From assembly GCF_014171475.1 (NCBI RefSeq), contig NZ_CP048817.1, forward strand, positions 3,348,001 to 3,412,000: a DNA stretch of 64,000 nucleotides. The letters are read 5' to 3'. Shown one piece after another: positions 55,137 to 62,345 of the stretch (positions are counted from its first letter, which is position 1; each line of letters opens with the position of its first letter). The notes under the pieces are model-generated. The model saw only the letters and a program-made list of their open reading frames with translations, did no database searches and was not told the origin of the DNA. The DNA is from Sphingomonas sp. So64.6b (lineage in GTDB: Bacteria; Pseudomonadota; Alphaproteobacteria; Sphingomonadales; Sphingomonadaceae). The position numbers were made by a program, and so were the translations under genes.

Positions 55137-55541
55137 TCACCTATGGTTGTTTGAAGGGGCCGAAGTGGAATGGGGCTGTTGCGAGCGCAGCGCGCGGGCG
55201 CGCTCTTCGAAATCGCCGAGCGGGCTGAGCACTGAATCGATCGGGCTGGAGAGCGCGCCGACCACGGCGATCGGACCATATTCGGTTTCATGCTCGCGCA
55301 CCGATCGGGCGAGCAGCGCCGACAGCATCTTGGCGTAAGGCGGGGCGAGCGCGATGCGGCTGTGAATCGCGGTCGCGCCCTCGCCGTCGGCGAGGCCGGG
55401 GTGGAACTGGCCGAAATCGATCAGGAACTCGAACGGGTTATGCCCCAGCTCGAAATAGTTGACGTAGATCGCGGCAACGACGCCTTCGGGCTCACCGCCC
55501 GCGCGCTCATTTGCTTCCGATACCGATCTCAACCGCTTCAT
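55137..55541 (-). CDS. DUF3467 domain protein, first gene of the unknown operon
   Basis: A 134-residue protein. The segment AIYVNYFELGHNPFEFLIDF, then AIHSRIALAPPYAKMLSALL and EYGPI, is the DUF3467 pattern, a small family of unknown role. The last 25 residues are polar and probably disordered. ATG 55541 is preferred over TTG 55547, as AGGGAG lies about eleven bases before it. It stands about 20 bases after the predicted sigma-54 start point and so is first in the operon. The papain-like gene follows after four bases. Confidence 0.75.
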   Translation of the reverse strand: MKRLRSVSEANERAGGEPEGVVAAIYVNYFELGHNPFEFLIDFGQFHPGLADGEGATAIHSRIALAPPYAKMLSALLARSVREHETEYGPIAVVGALSSPIDSVLSPLGDFEERARALRSQQPHSTSAPSNNHR

Positions 55542-55571
55542 GGGCAAGTCACTCCCTGCTTACCAAGCTTC

Positions 55572-55588
55572 AGCAGGTTGCGTGCCAG
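55572..55588 (-). promoter_or_regulatory. Sigma-54 promoter of the unknown operon
   Basis: On the minus strand the sequence reads CTGGCACGCAACCTGCT. It fits the sigma-54 consensus TGGCACG-N4-TTGCW with one mismatch, with GG and GC exactly 12 bases apart. Transcription would begin near 55561, about 20 bases before the first gene's ATG at 55541. A GSFTGA-type activator gene lies upstream. Confidence 0.8.
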
Positions 55589-55624
55589 TTGATATTCGTC
55601 GGAAATCAGCCGTTTTTTGGGCGG

Positions 55625-55647
55625 TGTGTAACAGCTATTGTGTCACA
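55625..55647. promoter_or_regulatory. Candidate activator-binding repeats upstream of sigma-54 promoter
   Basis: Two direct repeats of TGTGT-A/C-ACA stand at 55625-55633 and 55639-55647; each half-matches an inverted TGT/ACA pattern, and GTGTCACAC forms an odd-centre palindrome. An inverted GTAACA/TGTTAC pair (55628, 55671) spans them. They lie 37-75 bases before the -24 element, a fitting place for activator sites. The rest of the 490-base gap (to 56037) is AT-rich around 55790-55830 and shows no gene. Confidence 0.4.
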
Positions 55648-56037
55648 CTCGCCGATCGCGGCTGCGACAGTGTTACGCCCCCGGAGCCTTGAGCGTAAAA
55701 ATCGGTCCGCTCCTGCCGAGGGTTTATCGCGTCGGCGAAATCATATCGAAACCGCGCCTCGCGCCCAGTGATGCCCAAGGCCTTATGTGTCGCATTAATA
55801 TTTGATATATAACGATATTATATTAGTCGCCTCGCGGAGGTAGCGCGAAAAAGATACGACACGACTGGTGTCCCATATCTCCCGCGGCCCTGTCCCCCGG
55901 CCCTGTCCCTCGGCCTGTCGCCGGCGGCGATTCAACCGTCACACGGACCCGGGCATATCATCGCTTGCCGGACTTATATCGGCGCGCTCTTTCCCAGTGT
56001 CGAAACAGGATCGCCACGGCGCTGCCAGCGCGAGGCT

Positions 56038-56976
56038 TTAGCTCCCGGCACCGCCCCGCGTGACATGGTGCTTGGTCAGCTTGCGGTACAATGTCATGCG
56101 CGACCAGTGCAGTTCCTTCGCAGCTTCGACCTTGTTCCAGTCGGTCTTCTCCAGCACCGACAGGATAAGGTTGCGCTCTTCGTCGCTGCTACGCGAATAG
56201 CTCGACTGCAGCCGAAGGAAGGCGGCGGGAATATGACAGACGCCGATCGGGCCGTCGGGCGGGTCGATGAAGACCCCTTCGACGAAATTGCGCACTTCGC
56301 GAACGTTACCGGGCCAGTCATAATCGAGCAGCACGTTCATCAGTTCATTGTCGGGGCTGCCGACCCGGCAATCGTCGCGTCGATTGAAACGATCGATGAA
56401 GTGGTGGAGGTAAAGTGCGATATCCTCACGCCGCTCGCTCAGGTCCGGCAAGTCGACGCGCGCGACATTGAGGCGATAATAGAGATCACTGCGGAAGCTC
56501 CCCTCTTCGACTTGCTCCTCGACCGCGCGATTGGTCGCCGCGACGATACGCAAATCGACCTTGACCGGGCGCTGGGCGCCGATCGGATTGACTTCGCGCT
56601 CTTCGAGCATGCGCAGCAATTTGGTCTGGCTGAGTGGCGGTAATTCCCCGATTTCGTCGAGGAACAGGGTACCGCCATCGGCCAGCACGGCCTTTCCCTT
56701 CTGTGCCTGGAAGGCACCGGTAAAGCTGCCACGCTCGAACCCGAACAGTTCGGCCTCGAACAGCGTGTCGGGGATCGCGCCGCAATTGATCGCGACGAAT
56801 GGCGCATGAGCCCGGCGGCTTGCGCGATGCAGTCCGCGTGCGAAATGCTCCTTGCCGGTGCCGGTGGAGCCGGTGATCAGGATCGGAGCGGAACTGCGGG
56901 CGATTTTAGGCGTCAGCGCGCGCAGACGCGTAATCGCGTCGCTCGTGCCAAGCATCTCGCCTACCGCATCGGACAT
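56038..56976 (-). CDS. Sigma-54-dependent transcription activator (bEBP), no sensor domain
   Basis: A 312-residue enhancer-binding protein made of an AAA+ domain and a Fis-type helix-turn-helix only. Walker A is GSTGTGKEHF, Walker B GTLFLDEIGELP, and loop 1 is GSFTGAF, the variant form of the sigma-54 contacting GAFTGA motif. The sensor II/arginine region (DYDWPGNVREVRNFVEG) is present. The C-terminal Fis segment is TDWNKVEAAKELHWSRMTLYRKL. ATG 56976 follows a GGGGA site; the frame extends to 57144 without homology. Lacking a receiver or other input domain, it may be controlled by expression or by a partner. It sits directly upstream of the sigma-54 operon, in the same orientation. Confidence 0.93.
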   Translation of the reverse strand: MSDAVGEMLGTSDAITRLRALTPKIARSSAPILITGSTGTGKEHFARGLHRASRRAHAPFVAINCGAIPDTLFEAELFGFERGSFTGAFQAQKGKAVLADGGTLFLDEIGELPPLSQTKLLRMLEEREVNPIGAQRPVKVDLRIVAATNRAVEEQVEEGSFRSDLYYRLNVARVDLPDLSERREDIALYLHHFIDRFNRRDDCRVGSPDNELMNVLLDYDWPGNVREVRNFVEGVFIDPPDGPIGVCHIPAAFLRLQSSYSRSSDEERNLILSVLEKTDWNKVEAAKELHWSRMTLYRKLTKHHVTRGGAGS

Positions 56977-57192
56977 GCTTTCCCCGTGCGCGACCCGGGG
57001 TTGTTTTCGTTGAGTGGCACGATCCGCATCAAACCGACCGTCCCGACGAAAGGCCGGGCCGGTTGGCAACGAACATTGCAGACCGCAGATTTTTGCGACT
57101 CTTGGACAGTAGAGGTAGTTTAACGCTCCCCCAAAACCGGTCAATCGACTCTGATCGGGAAAAGATCACGCACTGTCGCTTAACTACAGCGT

Positions 57193-57477
57193 GTGAAATG
57201 TCGGCGGGCATCGCGGCACAGCGTCATATATGTGATTACCGATCAGCAAGCCTTGTCCGGACGGTTGACGGAAGCGACGCGCATCGATCTCTCCTTCTTC
57301 GCCGAATCGACTCTCGATCTTCGCGGCAGGCACCTGAAAATCGGCACCAGCCTTGCGGTCGGCAACAATTGCAATCGCCTGCTTCCCCCCCTTACATTGT
57401 CGCACGCCGAGGCCGATATCGCGCTCGAGCGGATGGACGAGACGTGCACCGTAATGCTTGGGACAATGACAACCTGA
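57193..57477 (+). pseudogene. Remnant of ArgD/AstC-type aminotransferase C-terminus
   Basis: This 94-codon frame (GTG start) ends in VGNNCNRLLPPLTLSHAEAD and a helix ALERMDETC, matching the C-terminal end of acetylornithine/succinylornithine aminotransferases (G-D-N-x-x-R-L-L-P-P-L). The rest of such a protein is absent, and the first 55 residues do not fit it clearly. An AstC would belong to the arginine succinyltransferase pathway together with the adjacent astD, so a decayed astC is plausible. It stops one base before astD. Identification rests on about 35 residues. Confidence 0.45.
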
Positions 57478-57478
57478 T

Positions 57479-58897
57479 ATGATGACGACCTTCGATTCAC
57501 GCGATCCGGCCAGCGGCGATATCGTCTGGTCCGGGCCCGCTGCCTCTGCGCAGCAATGTGCCGACGCCGTTTCCTCTGCGCGCCAAGCTTTCGCCGCCTG
57601 GTCAGCAATGAGTATTGACGAACGGGTCGCTGTCGTCCGCCGCTATCAGGACGCGCTCAAGGCCAATGCCGAAGCCATGGCCACCGCGATCTCGCGTGAG
57701 ACCGGCAAGGCGTTGTGGGAAACGCGGACCGAAATCACATCGATGATCGGCAAGGTCGACCTGTCGATCGCCGCCCATGCCGAACGCACCGGCAGCCGCG
57801 AACAGGCCGCGCCGTTCGGCCGCGCGGTGCTGCGCCACCGCCCGCACGGCGTGATGGCGGTGCTCGGCCCGTATAATTTCCCCGGCCATCTGCCCAACGG
57901 TCATATCGTACCCGCGCTGCTTGCCGGCAACACGGTGGTGTTCAAGCCGTCCGAGGAGACGCCGCTGACCGGCGAGCTGATCGGTGCCGCAATGCGCGAA
58001 GCAGGCGTGCCGGAGGGCGTATTCGCCGTCGTTCAGGGCGGTCGCGATACCGGCGCGGCATTGCTCGATCAGGATATTGACGGGTTGCTGTTCACCGGAT
58101 CGGCCGGGGCCGGCGCACATTTCGCACGCATCTTCGCCGATCGGCCCAAAGTGATCCTCGCGCTCGAACTGGGCGGCAACAACCCGCTCATCGCCTGGGA
58201 CGGCGACGGGGACGCAATCGCGTCGATCGTCGTCGCGTCGGCCTTCATCACCACCGGCCAGCGCTGCTCCTGCGCCCGCCGCCTGATCGTGCCGCAAGGT
58301 GCGGCCGGCGATGCGATCGTCGCTGCCGTTGTCGCGCTGTCCGACCGGCTGGTGATCGGCGCATGGAACGACGACCCTGAACCGTTCATGGGCCCGCTGA
58401 TCTCACCCGCCGCCGCTACCCGCGTCTCCGAACAGGTCGCCGAACTCGTGCGGCGTGGCGCGCGTCCTATCCGCCGGATCGAGGCCGTGGCGGGCCGCCC
58501 TACTGCTTTTCTCAACCCCATAATCCTCGACGTGACCGGGATCGACGCACCGGACGAAGAGATGTTCGGCCCGGTGCTACAGGTGATCCGCGTCGCCGAT
58601 TTCGACGCCGCGATCGAGGCCGCAAATGCGACGCGTTTCGGCTTGTCCGCCGGGCTGGTCACCGATGACGATGCGCTGTGGGAGACATTCCTGCAGCGGA
58701 TCCGCGCCGGCGTGGTCAATCGCAACCGGCCGACCACCGGCGCTGCCGGATCGATGCCGTTCGGCGGGCTTGGCGAATCGGGCAATCATCGCCCCAGCGC
58801 CTATTATGCGGCCGATTACTGCGCCTATCCCGTCGCGAGCTTCGAGGCCGACACCGTCGTCGACCAGCGGGCTGAGTTGAAGGGTGTGCGCGGCTGA
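57479..58897 (+). CDS. astD: Succinylglutamate-semialdehyde dehydrogenase
   Basis: A 472-residue NAD-dependent aldehyde dehydrogenase, close to AstD in length and in its specific features: FDSRDPASGDIVWSG at the start, LRHRPHGVMAVLGPYNFPGH, VFKPSEETPLTGEL, and NRPTTGAAGSMPFGGLGESG near the end. The catalytic Glu lies in LALELGGNNPLI, and the catalytic Cys in GQRCSCARRLI. It oxidises N-succinylglutamate semialdehyde to N-succinylglutamate in arginine breakdown. Other ast genes are not seen apart from an aminotransferase remnant directly upstream, so the pathway may be complete elsewhere or partly lost. Start is ATG 57479 or 57482. Confidence 0.9.
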   Translation: MMTTFDSRDPASGDIVWSGPAASAQQCADAVSSARQAFAAWSAMSIDERVAVVRRYQDALKANAEAMATAISRETGKALWETRTEITSMIGKVDLSIAAHAERTGSREQAAPFGRAVLRHRPHGVMAVLGPYNFPGHLPNGHIVPALLAGNTVVFKPSEETPLTGELIGAAMREAGVPEGVFAVVQGGRDTGAALLDQDIDGLLFTGSAGAGAHFARIFADRPKVILALELGGNNPLIAWDGDGDAIASIVVASAFITTGQRCSCARRLIVPQGAAGDAIVAAVVALSDRLVIGAWNDDPEPFMGPLISPAAATRVSEQVAELVRRGARPIRRIEAVAGRPTAFLNPIILDVTGIDAPDEEMFGPVLQVIRVADFDAAIEAANATRFGLSAGLVTDDDALWETFLQRIRAGVVNRNRPTTGAAGSMPFGGLGESGNHRPSAYYAADYCAYPVASFEADTVVDQRAELKGVRG

Positions 58898-58987
58898 CCG
58901 TCGGAACCGGTATCGGTCGGAGTGCCGATCGAAGCTGGAGCGCATTCGCGTTGGATCGATCCACCCTTTCCCGTTTGTATGACCGGG

Positions 58988-59458
58988 CTAGAGGCCCAGG
59001 TCGGTCAATCCTGGATGATCGTCCGGGCGACGCCCGGACGGCCAGTGGAAAAGGCGGTCGCTTTCGTCGATCGGCAGGTCGTTGATGCTGGCGATCCGCC
59101 GCCGCATCAGGCCGTGTTCGTCAAACTCCCAGTTTTCGTTGCCATAGGCGCGGAACCACTGCCCGTTCGCGTCGCGGCATTCATAGGCGAAGCGCACGGC
59201 AATCCGGTTGCCGGTAAAAGCCCATAATTCCTTGATCAGCCGATAATCGCGCTCGCACGACCATTTTCGCGTCAAAAAGGCTTCGATATCCTCACGGCCT
59301 TCAAGAAACTCAGCACGATTCCGCCATTGGCTGTCGACAGTATAAGCCAATGCGACACGGGCGGGATCCTGAGAGTTCCAGGCATCTTCGGCAAGCCGCA
59401 CCTTCCGGCGAGCACTGCTTTCGTCAAACGGCGGCAGGGGCGGACGCTCTTCATTCAT
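58988..59458 (-). CDS. DUF1348 (NTF2-like) family protein
   Basis: A 156-residue protein of the nuclear transport factor 2-like DUF1348 family: [60 protein letters not shown] and [20 protein letters not shown] are highly typical, with the C-terminal part HWPSGRRP also conserved. The function is unknown; members are small cytoplasmic dimers. ATG 59458 overlaps the end of the PNPOx-like gene by eight bases, so both are one transcript, with a divergent LysR gene likely in control. Confidence 0.9.
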   Translation of the reverse strand: MNEERPPLPPFDESSARRKVRLAEDAWNSQDPARVALAYTVDSQWRNRAEFLEGREDIEAFLTRKWSCERDYRLIKELWAFTGNRIAVRFAYECRDANGQWFRAYGNENWEFDEHGLMRRRIASINDLPIDESDRLFHWPSGRRPDDHPGLTDLGL

Positions 59459-60080
59459 GGTTTTCTCCAGCAAGCCGTGCGCGAAGACCGGCATTCTCGC
59501 TCTTGAGCGCTTTGAGCTGTTCGCGCAGCGGTCGGACTGCGTCGGCGATTTCCGCCTCGGTGAAACGTGGCGTAATATGTTGCGGACAATTCCAGTCGAA
59601 TGCTTCGAGCCGCAACCGAAAGATGCGTTCCGGCCTGGCCTTGTAATCCGGCATGGACACTGCCTCGGCAAGCGCGGAATCACCGTCAAGCGGCACGACA
59701 TCGACATGGGCGTAGATCTTGAGCCGGGCGCGCCTGGCGTAGTCCATCAGGATCAGCGCAACGCGGTCGTCGGCGTTGAAATTGCCGAGACTGATATATT
59801 GGCGATTGCCGCGATAATCGGCGAATGCGAGCGTCTTCTGGTCGATGACCTTGAGGAAGCCCTTGGGTCCACCGCGGTGCTGCACATAGGGCCATCCCGT
59901 TTCGGAGACGCTCGCCATATAGAAGCTGTCCCGGTCGGCAATGAAAGCCGCTTCGTTTTCGGTAAACCGGTCGAACTCGCGATGTCCTTTGAAATCCAAC
60001 CAGGCCGTGTCGCTGGCCATCGCTTTCTGCGCGGCGAGGACGCTGGGCGTCACTGCGATATCGAGGAATCCGTAGGACAT
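59451..60080 (-). CDS. Pyridoxamine 5'-phosphate oxidase-like flavin protein
   Basis: A 209-residue protein with a PNPOx-like split-barrel: [60 protein letters not shown] and [20 protein letters not shown] are the family features that bind FMN. The C-terminal 30 residues form a coiled-coil-like helix ([18 protein letters not shown]). Such proteins are usually flavin-dependent oxidoreductases of unknown substrate. The DUF1348 gene follows with overlap. It is divergent from a LysR regulator, 111 bases away. Confidence 0.88.
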   Translation of the reverse strand: MSYGFLDIAVTPSVLAAQKAMASDTAWLDFKGHREFDRFTENEAAFIADRDSFYMASVSETGWPYVQHRGGPKGFLKVIDQKTLAFADYRGNRQYISLGNFNADDRVALILMDYARRARLKIYAHVDVVPLDGDSALAEAVSMPDYKARPERIFRLRLEAFDWNCPQHITPRFTEAEIADAVRPLREQLKALKSENAGLRARLAGENHE

Positions 60081-60191
60081 GAACGCTCTCCGGAAATGAG
60101 GAGTGAGCCTGATGAAGGCAAATGGCGCTTTCCGGTTTCCAACAAAATCCCGTATGATTGAAAACCATTATTCCGGAAAATGGAAAGATAG

Positions 60192-61118
60192 ATGGATCGC
60201 TTCGAAGCCATGTCCATCCTCCTCGCGGTCGTCGAAGGAGGGAGCCTTTCCGCCGCCGGACGTGCGTTGCGCATTCCGGTCCCGACCGTGAGCCGCAAGC
60301 TCACCGATCTCGAGGTACTTCTCGGCACGCGGCTCCTGATCCGCTCGACCCGAAAGCTCACACTCACCGATGCTGGCGTCGCCTATGTCGCTGCGGCACG
60401 GCGAATCCTTGAACAATTGGACGATGCGGAGCGCGAAGCCGCAGGCGAGTTCACGACACCGAAAGGCGAACTCGTCATCACCGCGCCGCTCATGTTCGGG
60501 CGGTTGCATGTGCTGCCGGTGGTAGCCGATTTTCTTGCGAGCTTCCCCGATATCGATGTTCGCCTGAGCCTTTCGGACAGAAACCTGCATCTGATCGACG
60601 ATCATGTCGACATGGCGGTTCGCATCGGCAGGCTGCCCGACAGCGGGCTCATGGCGACAAATGTGGGCGCCATGCCGATGGTTGTTTGTGCAACCCCGTC
60701 GCTTCTCGCCGGGCACGGCACGCCGACCTCTCCTGATGAGCTCGATCGGCTGCCATGCGTGAGCATGAACACGCAGACCATAAAAACCGCCTGGCAATTC
60801 AAGGTGCGCGGGGAAAAGCATCCGTTCGAGCAGGCGGTGTCGCCACGCCTCATCGTTTCATCGGCGGAGGCGGCTGCCGATGCTGCAAGGTGCGACGTCG
60901 GCGCCACGCAACTACTACGGTATCAAGTAGCCGACTCTCTCGACGCGGGAATTTTGCAGGTCATTCTCGCAGACTTCGAGATCGATCCGTTGCCGGTCAA
61001 TCTCGTCCATGCAGGGCGTGGCCAGCTGCCGCTCAAGATGCGCCGCTTTCTCGATTTTGCCGCACCCAGGCTCAGGCAAGTCCTCGCCCAATTTCGCGAA
61101 AATGGCCCTTATATGTAG
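60192..61118 (+). CDS. LysR family transcription regulator
   Basis: A 308-residue LysR-type regulator. The N-terminal winged helix (1-62) shows MDRFEAMSILLAVVEGGSLS, RIPVPTVSRKLTDLEVLLGT and RLLIRSTRKLTLTDAG. The substrate-binding domain (90-300) begins GELVITAPLMFGRLHVLPVV. The layout, including the LSLSDRNLHLIDDHVDMAVR segment, is that of the CrgA/AaeR-like branch. It is divergent from the PNPOx-DUF1348 pair, the usual arrangement for a LysR regulator and its target. The inducer cannot be inferred. The gap contains repeated TTCC/GGAA elements near 60110 and 60170 that could be its site. Confidence 0.92.
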   Translation: MDRFEAMSILLAVVEGGSLSAAGRALRIPVPTVSRKLTDLEVLLGTRLLIRSTRKLTLTDAGVAYVAAARRILEQLDDAEREAAGEFTTPKGELVITAPLMFGRLHVLPVVADFLASFPDIDVRLSLSDRNLHLIDDHVDMAVRIGRLPDSGLMATNVGAMPMVVCATPSLLAGHGTPTSPDELDRLPCVSMNTQTIKTAWQFKVRGEKHPFEQAVSPRLIVSSAEAAADAARCDVGATQLLRYQVADSLDAGILQVILADFEIDPLPVNLVHAGRGQLPLKMRRFLDFAAPRLRQVLAQFRENGPYM

Positions 61119-61169
61119 CGGCCAGCCATCTGCTACGGCCACACGCGGCCGCACCGTGATCGCTGACCC

Positions 61170-62204
61170 TCAGGTTTCCCGCACGATGATCTGGGTGGGC
61201 AGCATGACCGATTTGGGGCGCGCGCCGTCGATCCGCTGCATGAGTTTCTCCACCAGGATGGCACCCGCCACGCTGGTTTCCTGCTCGATCGTGGTGATTG
61301 CCGGATTGAAATGCGCGCTGGGTGGTATGTTGTTGTAGCCGACCAGAGAGTAATCGCGCGGGGTGAGATGATCCTGTTCGCGAAATGCGCTGATCACCGC
61401 CATCGCGGCTGTGTCGGAAAAGGCAAAGACAGCATCTGGCTTGGAGCCGTCGCGCAGGTAATCGGTTGCGCATTGATAGGTTGCGGCGAAGGTCATCGAC
61501 CCTGTCGGCAGCAGGTCGATCGTGATTTCGGGCATTCTCGCCGCGACTTCACACAGACCGTTATATCGCAAGCGGATTTCCTCGTGCCCGATATTGCCGA
61601 CAAACAGCCATTTGCGGCGCCCCTGAGATATGAAGCGCTCACCGGCCAGTCGTCCCCCGGCAAGGTTATCGCTGCCGATCGCGCAATATCCCGCCGTCTG
61701 GCTCACCGCACCCCATACGACCATCGGAACGTCCTTGCGTGCCAGATCGCGCAGCATCTCATCACGCGTGCCCTGGCCAAGCACGATAAACCCGTCGGTG
61801 CCGCGTGACCGGTAGAGTTCCATGAACCCTGCCGCATTCTCGAGGCCCGAGGGCGACAGGAGCAAATCAACGTCGCGCACGGACAATGCTTCCGACACGC
61901 CAGCAAGCAATTCGAAGATGAACGGATCGCCGATCGCTCCATGACGATGCGATCCGAAATCCAGCACGACCGCGACCGTGTTGGTTCGCGCCTGACGCAG
62001 CTTTTGCGCATTACGATTGACTGCATAACCGTTCTCGCGCGCCACCTCGAGCACACGATCGCGGGTCTTCGCCGACACCAGCGTGCTGCCGTTGAGCGCA
62101 CGCGACACGGTAGGCTTAGAGACGTTCGCGAGGCGCGCGATATCGTCCATCGTCATGGCCGCCATGATCTTGCTCGGCTTGCGCCCAGGTTCGCTGTCAC
62201 TCAT
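61170..62204 (-). CDS. LacI family transcription regulator
   Basis: A 344-residue LacI/GalR-type repressor. The helix-turn-helix (MDDIARLANVSKPTVSRALN) and hinge helix (NRNAQKLRQARTN) are standard. The periplasmic-binding-protein-like domain includes DGFIVLGQG, VVWGAVSQTAGYCAIGSDNL and VFAFSDTAAMAVISAFREQD. ATG 62204 fits the family start; the open frame to 62444 has no homology. It is divergent from a TonB-dependent receptor, and a perfect palindrome (62277-62290) lies between them. It likely represses the receptor locus and is released by a sugar or derivative; the ligand is unknown. Confidence 0.92.
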   Translation of the reverse strand: MSDSEPGRKPSKIMAAMTMDDIARLANVSKPTVSRALNGSTLVSAKTRDRVLEVARENGYAVNRNAQKLRQARTNTVAVVLDFGSHRHGAIGDPFIFELLAGVSEALSVRDVDLLLSPSGLENAAGFMELYRSRGTDGFIVLGQGTRDEMLRDLARKDVPMVVWGAVSQTAGYCAIGSDNLAGGRLAGERFISQGRRKWLFVGNIGHEEIRLRYNGLCEVAARMPEITIDLLPTGSMTFAATYQCATDYLRDGSKPDAVFAFSDTAAMAVISAFREQDHLTPRDYSLVGYNNIPPSAHFNPAITTIEQETSVAGAILVEKLMQRIDGARPKSVMLPTQIIVRET

Positions 62205-62276
62205 GCAAATGCCGTATGCGCCTGAAATCGATCTAGGCAACCCTCCTTGCCATGAAGAATCTTTTGCAACAGGTAT

Positions 62277-62290
62277 TGAAATGCATTTCA
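62277..62290. promoter_or_regulatory. LacI-type operator palindrome
   Basis: TGAAATGCATTTCA is a perfect 14-base palindrome with a central CG-free GC step, the size and symmetry of LacI-family operators. It lies 73 bases before the lacI-like ATG and 56 before the TonB receptor ATG, so it could control both. Confidence 0.65.
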
Positions 62291-62345
62291 TAAAACGATA
62301 GCCAGTGGCGAGACCGTGCGAAACAGCACGGATGGGGAGGATGCG

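Noticed and set aside
40016..55541. The unknown operon as a prophage tail or extracellular contractile injection system
   Set aside because: I see no sheath, tube, baseplate, AAA+ assembly ATPase, portal, terminase or integrase, and no att-like repeats. The idea remains open only for a remote homology search.
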